Below, one piece after another: positions 44,124 to 53,805 of a stretch of 64,000 nucleotides of DNA (position 1 is the first letter of the stretch; each line of letters begins with the position of its first letter). The stretch spans positions 248,001 through 312,000 of the forward strand of contig JAOWLD010000003.1 of the NCBI GenBank assembly GCA_025751475.1, read 5' to 3'. Origin of the DNA: Rhodobacteraceae bacterium XHP0102. GTDB taxonomy: Bacteria > Pseudomonadota > Alphaproteobacteria > Rhodobacterales > Rhodobacteraceae. A program made the translations under genes and the position numbers. The notes beneath the pieces were generated by a model. The model saw only the letters and a program-made list of their open reading frames with translations, did no database searches and was not told the origin of the DNA.

Positions 44124-44528
44124 ATGATCGGTAGATTGAATCATGTGGCCATCGCCGTGCCTGATCTGGAGGCGGCCTCAGCTCAATATCGCGAGACATT
44201 GGGGGCCAAGGTCGGCGCCCCGCAGGATGAACCCGATCATGGCGTGACGGTGGTGTTCATCGAATTGCCGAACACCAAAATCGAATTGCTATATCCTTTG
44301 GGGGAAAACTCCCCCATTGCGGGCTTCCTTGAGAAAAACCCTTCGGGGGGCATCCATCACATTTGCTATGAGGTGGAGGATATTTTGGCGGCGCGCGACA
44401 AGCTTCAGGCGAGCGGCGCGCGGGTTCTGGGCACGGGCGAGCCGAAGATTGGCGCGCATGGCAAGCCCGTCTTGTTCCTGCACCCCAAAGATTTCACGGG
44501 CACGTTGGTCGAGTTGGAGCAGGTCTGA
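44124..44528 (+). CDS. mce: Methylmalonyl-CoA epimerase
   Basis: A 134-residue enzyme that interconverts (2R)- and (2S)-methylmalonyl-CoA in propionate use. It is a vicinal-oxygen-chelate fold with metal ligands at His7 (MIGRLNHVAIAVPD), a His in GGIHHICYEVEDI and a Glu in GTLVELEQV at the end. Blocks VFIELPNTKIELLYPLGE and FLHPKDFTGTL are diagnostic. The start has a good AGGAGA site. It overlaps DUF1467 by 1 base, a linkage often seen in Rhodobacteraceae. Confidence 0.95.
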   Translation: MIGRLNHVAIAVPDLEAASAQYRETLGAKVGAPQDEPDHGVTVVFIELPNTKIELLYPLGENSPIAGFLEKNPSGGIHHICYEVEDILAARDKLQASGARVLGTGEPKIGAHGKPVLFLHPKDFTGTLVELEQV

Positions 44529-44815
44529 TGAATATTGTCACGGGTCTCGTGCTCTATGCGATTGTTTGGTTCATGGTCCTTTTCGTGACCTTGCCCTTTT
44601 TTGTTCGCACCCAAGGCGATGAGGGCGAGGCGGCGCGCGGCACGCCGCAATCCGCCCCCGCCAACAGTTTCAATCTGCGGCGGAATTTGTTGATCAACAC
44701 GGGCGTGGCCACGGTGATTTGGGGGGTGATAGCCGCCATTATCCTCTCGGGGCGGGTCACGATTGAGGACATCAATCTGTTCACCCTGTTTGGCATGGGT
44801 GACAGCAGCTACTAA
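44528..44815 (+). CDS. DUF1467 membrane protein
   Basis: A 95-residue protein with two hydrophobic helices (LVLYAIVWFMVLFVTLPFFV and NTGVATVIWGVIAAIILSG) and the DUF1467 signature FVRTQGDEG between them. The family is alphaproteobacterial and of unknown function. It overlaps mce by one base (TGATG), so the two are co-translated. Its end lies 6 bases from the convergent EI24 gene. Confidence 0.9.
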   Translation: MNIVTGLVLYAIVWFMVLFVTLPFFVRTQGDEGEAARGTPQSAPANSFNLRRNLLINTGVATVIWGVIAAIILSGRVTIEDINLFTLFGMGDSSY

Positions 44816-44821
44816 GCGCTT

Positions 44822-45520
44822 CTAGGCCCGTTGCGTCAGCCCCATGCGATGCGCCGTATGGGTAAAGGTGGCTGCTCCCAAAATCGGCACGATCAGGTTG
44901 AGGATCGGCACGCTGAGGGGGATGGCCATCATCACGCCCGCTGCAAAAAAGGTCAGGCGGTTTTTGCGCCGAAAGGCCGCGGCAGAGGGGCGATCAAGGC
45001 GGCGCTGTGCCATCATTTGCGAATATTCCCGCCCCAGGAGAAACCCGTTCAACCCCCAGAAGACAAACGGAGCTAAGGGCGTAAAGTAAAGAACCAGCGC
45101 CAGCGTATTGGCCAAAATCATCAGCCCAAAAAACCGCAAGGTCTCCCCGATGGCCTCACCCAGTTTGACATGGCGGGCAGGTGGCAGATGTGGGTGATGT
45201 TCGGCCTCGACCGCATCTGCGATCTCGTCAAGGAATAGCCCTGTAAAAGCAGAGGCCACAGGCACCATCAGCACCGAGGAGAGCAGGACCAAAACGGGCA
45301 CCGCCGCCCAAGAGACCGCCGCCTCGAAAAAACTGATCCGCCCGATCCAAGGCAGGGTAATGGCATCGGGCACGATCCATGCCACGAAAATCAACACCAA
45401 GGCCGAAATCGCCACCAACAGCGCAAGGGTCAGCAACACACCGATCAACAGGACGCGCAAAAAGCGCCGATCCCGAAATTGTGCAACGGATTTCAAAAAA
45501 TCAGCGACCAGTGCAGCCAT
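44822..45520 (-). CDS. EI24 domain (CysZ-like) membrane protein
   Basis: A 232-residue inner-membrane protein with the EI24/CysZ layout: an N-terminal amphipathic stretch, hydrophobic helices (VLLIGVLLTLALLVAISALV, AAVPVLVLLSSVLMVPVAS), the conserved middle ASAFTGLFLDEIADAVEAEH, and the closing region FWGLNGFLLGREY. CysZ proteins import sulfate; other family members have no known role. No cysteine-synthesis genes are near, so sulfate transport is not supported by context. It lies last in a leftward series dprA-topA-nitroreductase. Confidence 0.85.
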   Translation of the reverse strand: MAALVADFLKSVAQFRDRRFLRVLLIGVLLTLALLVAISALVLIFVAWIVPDAITLPWIGRISFFEAAVSWAAVPVLVLLSSVLMVPVASAFTGLFLDEIADAVEAEHHPHLPPARHVKLGEAIGETLRFFGLMILANTLALVLYFTPLAPFVFWGLNGFLLGREYSQMMAQRRLDRPSAAAFRRKNRLTFFAAGVMMAIPLSVPILNLIVPILGAATFTHTAHRMGLTQRA

Positions 45521-45596
45521 TTTGGCAAGGTTCCTTCCCGTGGCGTTATCGGCAACTTGGGGGCTTTTGTGCGGGGCTGCAAGGGTGCTTTGGGGC

Positions 45597-46190
45597 TTAA
45601 TCGCGATATGTCACGATATCGGCTAATTCGGGGCGCGGGCGTTCGGGGGCCTTGGCGCTTGGCGTGCCCAAATGAATGAACCCCGCCACGCAGTGTGGCG
45701 CGCATATGCCATAGGCACGGCTGAGGAATTCAGGGTCAAAGGCCATCCATCCGCTTAACCAATTCGCGCCAAACCCCTGAGCCATGGCGGCGTGCATCAT
45801 TTCCAGACATACGGCCCCTGCGGAAAGCTGCTGTTCCAAAAGGGGGATGGTTTCGCTTGGCTGTGGTGTGGACAGGACGCTTATGACCAAGGGCGATGTC
45901 TCAAACGCGGTGGCGGATTTTTCCACTTTTTCCGCCGCACGCCCTGCGCCATGACCCAACTCGCGGGTCAGTGCGGCCAAGTCTGCACGGCTTTCGCCCC
46001 CATGCACCACAATGCGCCACGGGGCCAATTTGCCATGATCTGGCACACGGATCGCGGCGCGCAAAATTTCCTCTAACACCATCCCCTCAGGGGCGGGATT
46101 GCGCAAAAGTTGCGCAGGGGTGGATCGGCGCTGCGCTAAGAATTGCGCCACCTCAGGCCAGCGTGGCGGGGTATAGGGCGCATCGCTCAT
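45597..46190 (-). CDS. Nitroreductase family protein
   Basis: A 197-residue FMN-dependent oxidoreductase. It starts MSDAPYTPPRWPEVAQFLAQ and shows the family order: RRSTPAQLLRNPAPEG (FMN phosphate contact), RAAIRVPDHGKLAPWRIVV, and the C-terminal end FGANWLSGWMAFDPEFL and GFIHLGTPSAK. It reduces nitro compounds or quinones with NAD(P)H, or acts in a biosynthetic step. It overlaps the topA stop by 4 bases and is coupled to it. An open frame extends upstream inside topA but is not coding. Confidence 0.9.
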   Translation of the reverse strand: MSDAPYTPPRWPEVAQFLAQRRSTPAQLLRNPAPEGMVLEEILRAAIRVPDHGKLAPWRIVVHGGESRADLAALTRELGHGAGRAAEKVEKSATAFETSPLVISVLSTPQPSETIPLLEQQLSAGAVCLEMMHAAMAQGFGANWLSGWMAFDPEFLSRAYGICAPHCVAGFIHLGTPSAKAPERPRPELADIVTYRD

Positions 46191-48868
46191 GGCTGTTTCG
46201 CGGCTTTCTTTGGGGCCGCTTTCTTTTTGACAGTGGCCTTTTTCGGGGCGGCCTTTTTGGCGGCTGTTTTGCGCGTGGTTTTTCCGCCCTTTGCCGCCTT
46301 TGCGGCAATGAGGGTCAACGCGTCCTCTAGGGTCACGGCTTCGGGCTCCATGCCCTTGGGAAGGGTTGCGTTGATCTTGGCCCATTTCACATAAGGCCCG
46401 TAGCGTCCGCTCATCACCTGAACTGTGCCGCCCTCGGGGTGATCCCCCAATTCCTTAAGAGGGGCGGCCGTTGCCCCACGGCCTGCACCGCGCGTGGCGG
46501 CCTTGGCGGCCAATACCTCGACCGCGCGGTTCATGCCGATCTCGAACACCTCATCCACCTCGGGCAGGTTGGCATAAAGGCTGCCATGTTTCACATATGG
46601 CCCGTAACGGCCAATGCCCGCCTCGACCAAAACGCCATCCTCTGGATGCGCGCCAATCGCGCGGGGCAAAGACAAAAGGCGCAGACCCTTTTCCAAATCC
46701 ATGCCCGCAGCGGGCCATGTTTTGGGCAGTGAGGCACGCGGCGGCTTGGGACTTTCTTCCGTTGCTTCGCCCAATTGGACATAGGGGCCGAACCGCCCCG
46801 CCTTCAGCCAGACCGCCTGTCCGCTTTCAGGCTCAACGCCCAACATTTTGTCGCCTTCGCTTTCCTCGCCGTTGGGCGCAAGGGGACGGGTGTAGCGGCA
46901 TTCAGGATAGTTGGAACAGCCGATAAACGCCCCGCCTGAGCGCGCCGTGCGCAAAGACAGGCGCCCCACTCCACAAGACTGGCATTGGCGCGGGTCGCCG
47001 CCATCATCGCGGGCGGGGAACAGATGCGGCTCCAACACTTCGTTGATTTTTTCCAGCACATCGGTGATCCGCAGCTCGGCGGTTTCGTCCACGGCCGCCT
47101 TGAAATCGCGCCAGAACCGCGTCAGCAGATCGCGCCAATCGCGCGCGCCTGCGCTCACCTCATCAAGCTGATTTTCCAAATCGGCGGTGAAATCATAGCC
47201 CACATATTTTTGGAAATAATTGCTGAGGAAGATGGTCACCAATCGCCCCTTATCCTCGGGGATCAGGCGGCCCTTATCCTTGAGCACATAGCCGCGATCT
47301 TGGATCGTGGTCACGATAGAGGCATAGGTCGAGGGGCGACCAATGCCCAATTCTTCCATTTGCTTGACCAAGGTCGCTTCGGTGTAGCGGGGGGGCGGTT
47401 GGGTGAAGTGCCGCTGACCAAACACCGCGCCTGAGCTGTCCACGATCCCGCCCTCACTCAATGTCAAGCCGCCGCTTTCGCGGGCCGCGCCGCCATCGAG
47501 GGTCTTGGTGAAATCACCAGAAAGGCTGTTTTTTTCAAAATTCAACGTATCGCCAACGGCCATGTTCGGCAGGCGGTTTGCGTCTTCTTCATCGCTGTCA
47601 TCGCGGCCTTCGACATAAACCTTGAGAAAGCCCTCAAATTGGATCACCTGACCGCTTGCGCGCAGCACCACATTCTCATCGCTTGAGGCGATATCAACGG
47701 TGGTGCGTTCGAGGCGCGCGGCCTCCATCTGGCTGGCAATCGTGCGTTTCCAGATCAATTCATAGAGTTTTTTCTGATCCGCATCCGTAATGCGCAGCTT
47801 ATCTGGCGCCATGGACGTATCAGTGGGGCGGATACATTCATGCGCCTCTTGGGCGTTTTTGGCTTTGTTCTTATACATTCGCGGGGATTTTGGCAGAAAT
47901 TCCTCGCCAAACCGCGCGCGGATTGTGTCGCGGGCGGACATCACCGCCTCGGGGGCCATGTCGATCCCATCTGTTCGCATATAGGTGATATGCCCCGCCT
48001 CATAGAGGCGCTGCGCCGCGCTCATGGTTTGGCGCGCGCCCATGCCGAATTTGCGGCTGGCCTCTTGTTGCAGGGTCGAGGTCATGAAGGGCGGGCTTGG
48101 ATTGCGGGTGGCGGGTTTCGCCTCGACACTGGTGACGCTGAGCGTGCGCGAGGATACCGCCGCCACGGCCATTTGGGTTGCGGATTGCGTGGCCAGATCG
48201 AACTTATCCAACTTCTTGCCGCCAAAATGCGTCAGCCGCGCCTCGAAGGCTTGGCCGCGCGGCGTCAGCAGGCCCGCGCGCACAGACCAGTATTCCTGAG
48301 CGCGAAAGGCCTCGATCTCCATCTCGCGCTCAACGATGAGGCGCAGGCAGACGGATTGCACACGGCCCGCTGATTTTGATCCAGGCAATTTGCGCCACAA
48401 GACGGGGCTGAGGGTGAAGCCCACCAGATAATCCAAAGCGCGCCGTGCCAAATAGGCTTCCACCAATTCCATATCGACCTCGCGCGGGGCCTCCATCGCT
48501 TGGGTTACGGCGGATTTGGTGATGGCGTTAAACACCACGCGGCGCACGGGCGTGTCTTTTTTCAGCGCCTTTTTCTGGGTCAGCGCCTCAAGCAGGTGCC
48601 ATGAGATCGCCTCGCCCTCGCGGTCAGGGTCGGTGGCGAGGATCAGATCAGGGTCGGATTTCAGGGCATCCACAATCGCCTTGATATGTTTTTTGCTGTC
48701 GGAGGCGACCTCCCATTTCATTTCGAATCCCGCCTCCGGATCAACCGATCCATCCTTGGGGGGCAGGTCGCGCACATGGCCGTAAGAGGCCAAAACGGTG
48801 TAATCCGCGCCCAGATATTTATTGATCGTCTTGGCCTTTGCGGGCGATTCGACAACGACAACGGGCAT
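46187..48868 (-). CDS. topA: DNA topoisomerase I (type IA)
   Basis: An 893-residue enzyme relaxing negative supercoils. The Toprim domain is MPVVVVESPAKAKTINKYLG with ATDPDREGEAISWHL. The active-site tyrosine is in GHITYMRTDGIDM. A C-terminal zinc-finger repeat region has QSCGVGRLSLRTARSGG and CSNYPECRYTRPL, then several repeats ending GRYGPYVKWAK. The last 35 residues are a lysine/alanine-rich tail (AAPKKATVKKKAAPKKAAKQ), typical of basic DNA-binding tails. The ATG at 48868 was preferred to the in-frame TTG at 48877. It follows dprA by about 115 bases. Confidence 0.97.
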   Translation of the reverse strand: MPVVVVESPAKAKTINKYLGADYTVLASYGHVRDLPPKDGSVDPEAGFEMKWEVASDSKKHIKAIVDALKSDPDLILATDPDREGEAISWHLLEALTQKKALKKDTPVRRVVFNAITKSAVTQAMEAPREVDMELVEAYLARRALDYLVGFTLSPVLWRKLPGSKSAGRVQSVCLRLIVEREMEIEAFRAQEYWSVRAGLLTPRGQAFEARLTHFGGKKLDKFDLATQSATQMAVAAVSSRTLSVTSVEAKPATRNPSPPFMTSTLQQEASRKFGMGARQTMSAAQRLYEAGHITYMRTDGIDMAPEAVMSARDTIRARFGEEFLPKSPRMYKNKAKNAQEAHECIRPTDTSMAPDKLRITDADQKKLYELIWKRTIASQMEAARLERTTVDIASSDENVVLRASGQVIQFEGFLKVYVEGRDDSDEEDANRLPNMAVGDTLNFEKNSLSGDFTKTLDGGAARESGGLTLSEGGIVDSSGAVFGQRHFTQPPPRYTEATLVKQMEELGIGRPSTYASIVTTIQDRGYVLKDKGRLIPEDKGRLVTIFLSNYFQKYVGYDFTADLENQLDEVSAGARDWRDLLTRFWRDFKAAVDETAELRITDVLEKINEVLEPHLFPARDDGGDPRQCQSCGVGRLSLRTARSGGAFIGCSNYPECRYTRPLAPNGEESEGDKMLGVEPESGQAVWLKAGRFGPYVQLGEATEESPKPPRASLPKTWPAAGMDLEKGLRLLSLPRAIGAHPEDGVLVEAGIGRYGPYVKHGSLYANLPEVDEVFEIGMNRAVEVLAAKAATRGAGRGATAAPLKELGDHPEGGTVQVMSGRYGPYVKWAKINATLPKGMEPEAVTLEDALTLIAAKAAKGGKTTRKTAAKKAAPKKATVKKKAAPKKAAKQP

Positions 48869-48982
48869 GGTGTGCAACCTAACTTTTCATAAAAATGCGA
48901 TGCGTCTTAGGTCGCGCAACATTTGGTCTTGCGCGGGGTTTGTCAATCCACCCCCCTCAAGCATGACTGGATTTCGTGGTAT

Positions 48983-50167
48983 CTAGGCTGCGGTTTGGTG
49001 TCTCGTTTTGGGGGTAGAGTCGCCCTGATCCATGCGGCGTGCGACCATGCCCCCCGCCGAGCGGGTGATGTCGCCCGCGATTTCCATCGCCGTAAGCTGG
49101 GTGGAGAGTTCCGCGCTGTGCAGTCGCAAGTCGCGGGCCAGTTGATCCTCGCTGATCATGGCCGTGCCGATCAGGGATAGGATTTGGTCGCGCATGGTGC
49201 CGTGATGGGTGGCATCGCGGATCATGCTGGGATCATCTGCGCGGGGCTGTTCGGGCGGCAGGGGCGGCGGCCGCCCTGCGGATGTGGCATCTCTGATTGG
49301 ATCCAGTGCTGCGATGACATCGCGCGCATCGCGGATTAAATGCGCCCCCTCGCGCAGCAAAAGATTGCAGCCTGCCGCGCGCGTGTCCAGCGGGTGACCT
49401 GGCACGGCCATGACCTCGCGGCCATAATCGGCGGCCATGCGTGCCGTGATCATTGAGCCAGAGCGCAGCGCCGCCTCCACCACCACAACGCCGCCAGACA
49501 GCCCTGCAATGATCCTGTTGCGGCGCGGGAAATGACGCGCCTGTGGGGCTTGTCCATTGGGCATTTCTGACAGGCGCAAGCCTATTTTCGAGGCCAATTC
49601 GGCGTTCTCAGCGGGATAAATCACATCCACGCCACCCGCCATTATCGCGATCGTGCCGCTGTCACAGCTGGCTTCATGCGCGTCCGTGTCGATGCCGCGT
49701 GCCAATCCCGATACGCTGACAAATCCCGCTTGCCCCAGATCGCGGGCCAAGCCCCGCGCCATACGCCGCCCCAAGGCGGAGGCGTTGCGCGTGCCGACCA
49801 ATGCCACCATGGGGCGCGCCAAAAGCCCCAAATCCCCCAGTGCCCACAAAAAAGGCGGGGCATCGGGCAGGGCGGCAAGGGCCGCGGGATAGCCCGCCTC
49901 GCCCAAAAACAGTGCCTTGGCCCCGATGTTCTGTGCGGCGCGAATTTCGGTTTGGGCGGATGTCGCGCTGTAGGGGGTATAACCTGTCACGCCCGATTGC
50001 GCGGCGATCTGTGGCAGGGCGGCCAAGGCCGCCGCGCCAGAGCCGTGTTCTGCGATCAAGCGGCGATAGGTCATTGGGCCAACCCGTGGCGAACGGATCA
50101 AGCGCAAGCGTGCCAATCGCTCGGCGCGGTCATCTGTGGCAAGGGGAAGGGCGGCATGATCTGTCAT
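48983..50167 (-). CDS. dprA: DNA-processing protein DprA
   Basis: A 394-residue protein that loads RecA on incoming single-stranded DNA. An N-terminal helix-hairpin-helix/SAM-like region precedes the Rossmann DprA domain with ALVGTRNASALGRRMARGLA, VSGLARGIDTDAHEAS and MAGGVDVIYPAENAEL, then FPRRNRIIAGLSGGVVVVEA. The C-terminal winged helix is ISLIGTAMISEDQLARDLRLHS-like. The start could be 50176 or 50167. It lies between tldD and topA on the same strand, the usual alphaproteobacterial dprA-topA linkage. Confidence 0.95.
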   Translation of the reverse strand: MTDHAALPLATDDRAERLARLRLIRSPRVGPMTYRRLIAEHGSGAAALAALPQIAAQSGVTGYTPYSATSAQTEIRAAQNIGAKALFLGEAGYPAALAALPDAPPFLWALGDLGLLARPMVALVGTRNASALGRRMARGLARDLGQAGFVSVSGLARGIDTDAHEASCDSGTIAIMAGGVDVIYPAENAELASKIGLRLSEMPNGQAPQARHFPRRNRIIAGLSGGVVVVEAALRSGSMITARMAADYGREVMAVPGHPLDTRAAGCNLLLREGAHLIRDARDVIAALDPIRDATSAGRPPPLPPEQPRADDPSMIRDATHHGTMRDQILSLIGTAMISEDQLARDLRLHSAELSTQLTAMEIAGDITRSAGGMVARRMDQGDSTPKTRHQTAA

Positions 50168-50210
50168 GCCTGCCATTTACGGCGCATATGGTTGATGCAA
50201 GGTTAACCAA

Positions 50211-51641
50211 TCATGCGGTGCCGGAGCCGCCCACGGTTAGCCCGCCGATCAGCAGGCTGGGTTGTCCAACCCCAACGGGCACCCATTGTCCTGCCTTGCC
50301 GCAATTGCCCATCCCTGGATCAAGCGCCATGTCATTGCCAATCGCGCGGATCTGTTTGAGTGCGGTTGCCCCATCCCCGATCAAAGTGGCCCCTTTGACG
50401 GGCGCGCCTATTTGGCCGTTTTGCACACGATAGGCCTCGGTGCAGGAGAAGACGAATTTGCCATTGGTGATATCGACCTGACCGCCGCCAAAGCCAACGG
50501 CGTAAATGCCATCTTTGAGGTCCGCCAGAATATCGGCAGGCGCGCTGTCGCCGCCCTCCATATAGGTGTTGGTCATGCGCGTCATCGGCGGGTGGGCATA
50601 GGATTCGCGCCGCCCATTCCCTGTGGCGGTTACCCCCATCAGACGGGCGGATTGGCGATCCTGCATATAGCCGACCAATACGCCATCTTCGATCAAGGTG
50701 GTGGCTTGGCTTTGTGTCCCCTCATCATCAATCGAGAGAGAACCACGCCGATCAGGGATGGTGCCATCATCCAAGACGGTCACGCCTTTCGCGGCGATCT
50801 GCTGCCCCATCAGGCCCGCAAAAGCCGACTGCCCTTTGCGGTTGAAATCCCCTTCAAGCCCGTGTCCCACCGCCTCATGCAGCAAGATGCCAGGCCACCC
50901 TGGCCCAAGTAAAACATCAATCACCCCCGCGGGGGCGGGGATGCTGTCCAGATTGACAAGCGCCACGCGCAGCGCCTCGCGCGCGACCCCTTGCCAATGG
51001 TCGGGTGTCATGAGGCGCGCAATCTCGTAACGTCCGCCACCGCCCGCAGTGCCACTTTCACGGCGGCCTTTTGCCTCGACAATGACCGAAATATTGAGGC
51101 GGACCAACGGGCGGACATCGCGCAGGCTTTGGCCTTCGGGGCGCAGAATTTCAACTTCCTGATGCGATGCGGCCAAGGAAACGGACACCTGCACCACGCG
51201 CGGATCAAGCGCGCGGGTGAAGGCGTCTATCTCGCCCAGAAGGGCGATACGCGCCTCGAAACTGCTGCCTTGCATGGGATCGGTGGGCATATACAGCTGA
51301 CGGTTCGTGCCTTGCGGGGGGGGTGCCATCACGCCGCCCTTGTGGCGGATCGCCATACGCGCGGTCTCGCTCGCGCGGGATAGGGCCGCTTCGCTGACTT
51401 CGGTGGCATGGGCATAGGCCGAGACCTCGCCCAAAACCGCGCGCAGGCCGAATCCTTCGCTGGCATCATAGGATGCGGTCTTGATCCGCCCATCATCAAA
51501 AACCAAAGCTTCGGAGCGCTTGCGCTCCAGAAAAAGCTCGCCATCCTCCGCCCCGTCTAGGGTTGCGCGCAACAGTCGCAGGGTGGCTTCCTGATCGAGA
51601 GAGGTCTCGAAGGGGCGAAAGCTTTGGACATGATCCGACAC
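50211..51641 (-). CDS. tldD: Metalloprotease TldD
   Basis: A 476-residue zinc protease subunit that works with TldE/PmbA, for example in peptide maturation. The zinc motif HEAVGHGLEGD (HExxxH) is in the C-terminal half, and SIDDEGTQSQATTLIEDG and GFGGGQVDITNGKFVFSC are diagnostic. GTG start at 51641 with an AAGGATTTTGC site. TldE is not in the window. It is divergent from ctaC across a 221-base gap. Confidence 0.96.
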   Translation of the reverse strand: MSDHVQSFRPFETSLDQEATLRLLRATLDGAEDGELFLERKRSEALVFDDGRIKTASYDASEGFGLRAVLGEVSAYAHATEVSEAALSRASETARMAIRHKGGVMAPPPQGTNRQLYMPTDPMQGSSFEARIALLGEIDAFTRALDPRVVQVSVSLAASHQEVEILRPEGQSLRDVRPLVRLNISVIVEAKGRRESGTAGGGGRYEIARLMTPDHWQGVAREALRVALVNLDSIPAPAGVIDVLLGPGWPGILLHEAVGHGLEGDFNRKGQSAFAGLMGQQIAAKGVTVLDDGTIPDRRGSLSIDDEGTQSQATTLIEDGVLVGYMQDRQSARLMGVTATGNGRRESYAHPPMTRMTNTYMEGGDSAPADILADLKDGIYAVGFGGGQVDITNGKFVFSCTEAYRVQNGQIGAPVKGATLIGDGATALKQIRAIGNDMALDPGMGNCGKAGQWVPVGVGQPSLLIGGLTVGGSGTA

Positions 51642-51862
51642 GCAAAATCCTTTCTATATTGGGCAGTTGCATGATTTGCACGGCATTTTGCCAGAGGGTC
51701 TGATCCGTATTCATGCACCCCCAAATGATCTGCATCAATTTATCATAGGGTGAGACATTTTTATCCAATGTCTTGTATTGTAACACTCTATATGGTTCTT
51801 GCACCAATGAACGCAACGGAATGTCACGGACCTAAACAGGCATTCCGAGAAAACAGGACGAC
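51642..51862. promoter_or_regulatory. Divergent tldD / ctaC control region
   Basis: This 221-base stretch is AT-rich for this genome. TATATG near 51789 and TATAGA-like elements near the tldD start could be -10 sites, but no -35 with normal spacing stands out. No gene fits in it. The cta operon promoter must lie here. Confidence 0.45.
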
Positions 51863-52753
51863 ATGATAATGGCACTTCGTAGTAAGCTCTCAAGCCTTTG
51901 GGCTGCACCTGTGGCAACACTTGCCCTGACGGGCGGCGCATCTGCGCAGGCGTTGCGCGATGGTCTGGATATCATCGGCGCCCCGCATTTGGGCGGCATC
52001 AATATGCAGACACCCGTGACCGAACTGGCGCAGGATATCCGTATGTTGGACAATCTGCTGTTGGTGATCATCACCGCGATTGTGATCTTTGTGACCGCCT
52101 TGCTGGTCTATTCGATGATCCGCCACAACCGCCGCAGCAACCCGAAACCTGCCAGCTTTACCCACAACCGCAAGATCGAGATCATTTGGACCGTTGTGCC
52201 GATGGTGATCTTGTTTGTGATCGGTGGTTTCTCTTTGCCCGTTTTGTTCAAGCAGCAGACCATCCCCGATGGCGAAGTGATCATCAAGGCCACGGGGTAC
52301 CAGTGGTATTGGGGCTACGAATATCCGCAGCATGATATCGTGTTCGACAGCTTTATGTTAGCCGAAGATGAATTGGCGGATTACGGCTTCACCCGTGATG
52401 AATATCTTTTGGCGACAAACACCGCGATGGTTGTGCCCACTGGGCGCGATGTGGTGGTGCAAGTGACCGCTGCGGACGTGATCCATTCTTGGACCATCCC
52501 TGCATTCGGGGTGAAGCAGGATGGTATTCCCGGCCGTCTCGCGCAGCTGTGGTTCAATGTCGAACCTGGGCGTGAGGGGATCTATTTTGGTCAATGTTCT
52601 GAATTGTGTGGCGTGAATCATGCCTATATGCCGATCACCGTCTTTGCGGTGACAGGCGAGGAATATGACGCATGGACCCGCGGCGAGATTACCGATTTCG
52701 CCTCCGTGGACGCCCGCGCGCCACAATCCATTGAACTGGCCGCGGCGGAGTAA
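51863..52753 (+). CDS. ctaC: Cytochrome c oxidase subunit II
   Basis: A 296-residue CuA-bearing subunit. A signal peptide ends near GGASAQA, two membrane helices follow (LLLVIITAIVIFVTALLVYS and IIWTVVPMVILFVIGGFSL), then GYQWYWGYEYP (aromatic electron path). The CuA ligands are visible: His in DVIHSWTIP, and Cys, Glu, Cys, His and Met in FGQCSELCGVNHAYMPI. It is the first gene of ctaC-ctaB-orf-ctaG-ctaE-surf1. A second ATG is at 51869. Confidence 0.97.
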   Translation: MIMALRSKLSSLWAAPVATLALTGGASAQALRDGLDIIGAPHLGGINMQTPVTELAQDIRMLDNLLLVIITAIVIFVTALLVYSMIRHNRRSNPKPASFTHNRKIEIIWTVVPMVILFVIGGFSLPVLFKQQTIPDGEVIIKATGYQWYWGYEYPQHDIVFDSFMLAEDELADYGFTRDEYLLATNTAMVVPTGRDVVVQVTAADVIHSWTIPAFGVKQDGIPGRLAQLWFNVEPGREGIYFGQCSELCGVNHAYMPITVFAVTGEEYDAWTRGEITDFASVDARAPQSIELAAAE

Positions 52754-52833
52754 CCGCAGCCGCCAGATCCGCCAAGCCGCCGCAAAGGCGGCTTGGCACA
52801 TAGGACCGTAACCCCCGAAGGACGCGCCCGCAG

Positions 52834-53802
52834 ATGAGCGATGCATCCCTAGATATCCGCAGCAACGCGGCCCATGCGACCCAAATGGAACCCAAAGAGG
52901 CAAGCTTTGGGGATTATGTGCTGCTGATGAAGCCGCGCGTGATGTCCTTGGTTGTGTTCACGGCGCTGGTGGGTCTTGTGGCTGCGCCCGCCACGCAACC
53001 GCTGTTTATCTCGTTTTGTGCGATTTTGTTCATCGCTATTGGCGCAGGTGCGTCAGGCGCGCTGAATATGTGGTATGATGCTGATATTGATCGCGTGATG
53101 AAGCGCACCGCCACGCGCCCCGTGCCATCGGGCCGTGTCACCGCACAAGAAGCGTTTCAAATCGGCTTTGCCCTATCTGTGATGTCCGTTGCGTTTCTGG
53201 GGCTTGCTACGAATTGGGTGGCTGCAGGGCTTTTGGCCTTTACCATTTTCTTCTATGTCGTGATTTACACGATGTGGCTCAAGCGCGCGACACCGCAGAA
53301 TATTGTGATCGGTGGCGCGGCGGGCGCATTCCCACCCGTGGTGGGCTGGGCGGCGGTGACGGGCGATGTCACCTTGGCCTCGGCCCTGATGTTTGGCCTG
53401 ATCTTTATGTGGACCCCGCCGCATTTCTGGGCTTTGGCGCTGTTTATGAAATCAGATTACCACAAGGCCGATGTGCCGATGTTGACGGTGACGCATGGGC
53501 GCGCGGCAACCCGCCGTCATATATGGATTTACACCGTCCTGCTTGTGCCTGTGGCGCTTGGCCTTGGTCTGACCGAGGTGGGCGGACCGCTTTACATGGC
53601 CGCAGCGGTGGTTTTGAACCTGATCTTTCTCAAAGGCGCATGGGATATTCGCGCCCGCAGCGAAGAGCAGGCCGAGGCCGATCATTACGCCGTGGAGAAA
53701 AAATTCTTCCGTTTCTCGCTTTATTATTTGTTCCTGCATTTCAGCGCGATTTTGGGCGATATCGCCTTGCGCGCGGCAGGTCTGTCCTTGGGGGGATGGT
53801 AG
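52834..53802 (+). CDS. ctaB: Protoheme IX farnesyltransferase (heme O synthase)
   Basis: A 322-residue inner-membrane UbiA-type prenyltransferase that adds a farnesyl chain to heme B, making heme O on the way to heme A for this oxidase. Motif NMWYDADIDRVMKRTATRP holds the Asp residues that bind Mg2+-diphosphate; the second Asp-rich loop is near FALALFMKSDYHKADVPML. About nine hydrophobic helices are seen. The start at 52834 is 80 bases after ctaC. Confidence 0.97.
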   Translation: MSDASLDIRSNAAHATQMEPKEASFGDYVLLMKPRVMSLVVFTALVGLVAAPATQPLFISFCAILFIAIGAGASGALNMWYDADIDRVMKRTATRPVPSGRVTAQEAFQIGFALSVMSVAFLGLATNWVAAGLLAFTIFFYVVIYTMWLKRATPQNIVIGGAAGAFPPVVGWAAVTGDVTLASALMFGLIFMWTPPHFWALALFMKSDYHKADVPMLTVTHGRAATRRHIWIYTVLLVPVALGLGLTEVGGPLYMAAAVVLNLIFLKGAWDIRARSEEQAEADHYAVEKKFFRFSLYYLFLHFSAILGDIALRAAGLSLGGW

Positions 53803-53805
53803 CCC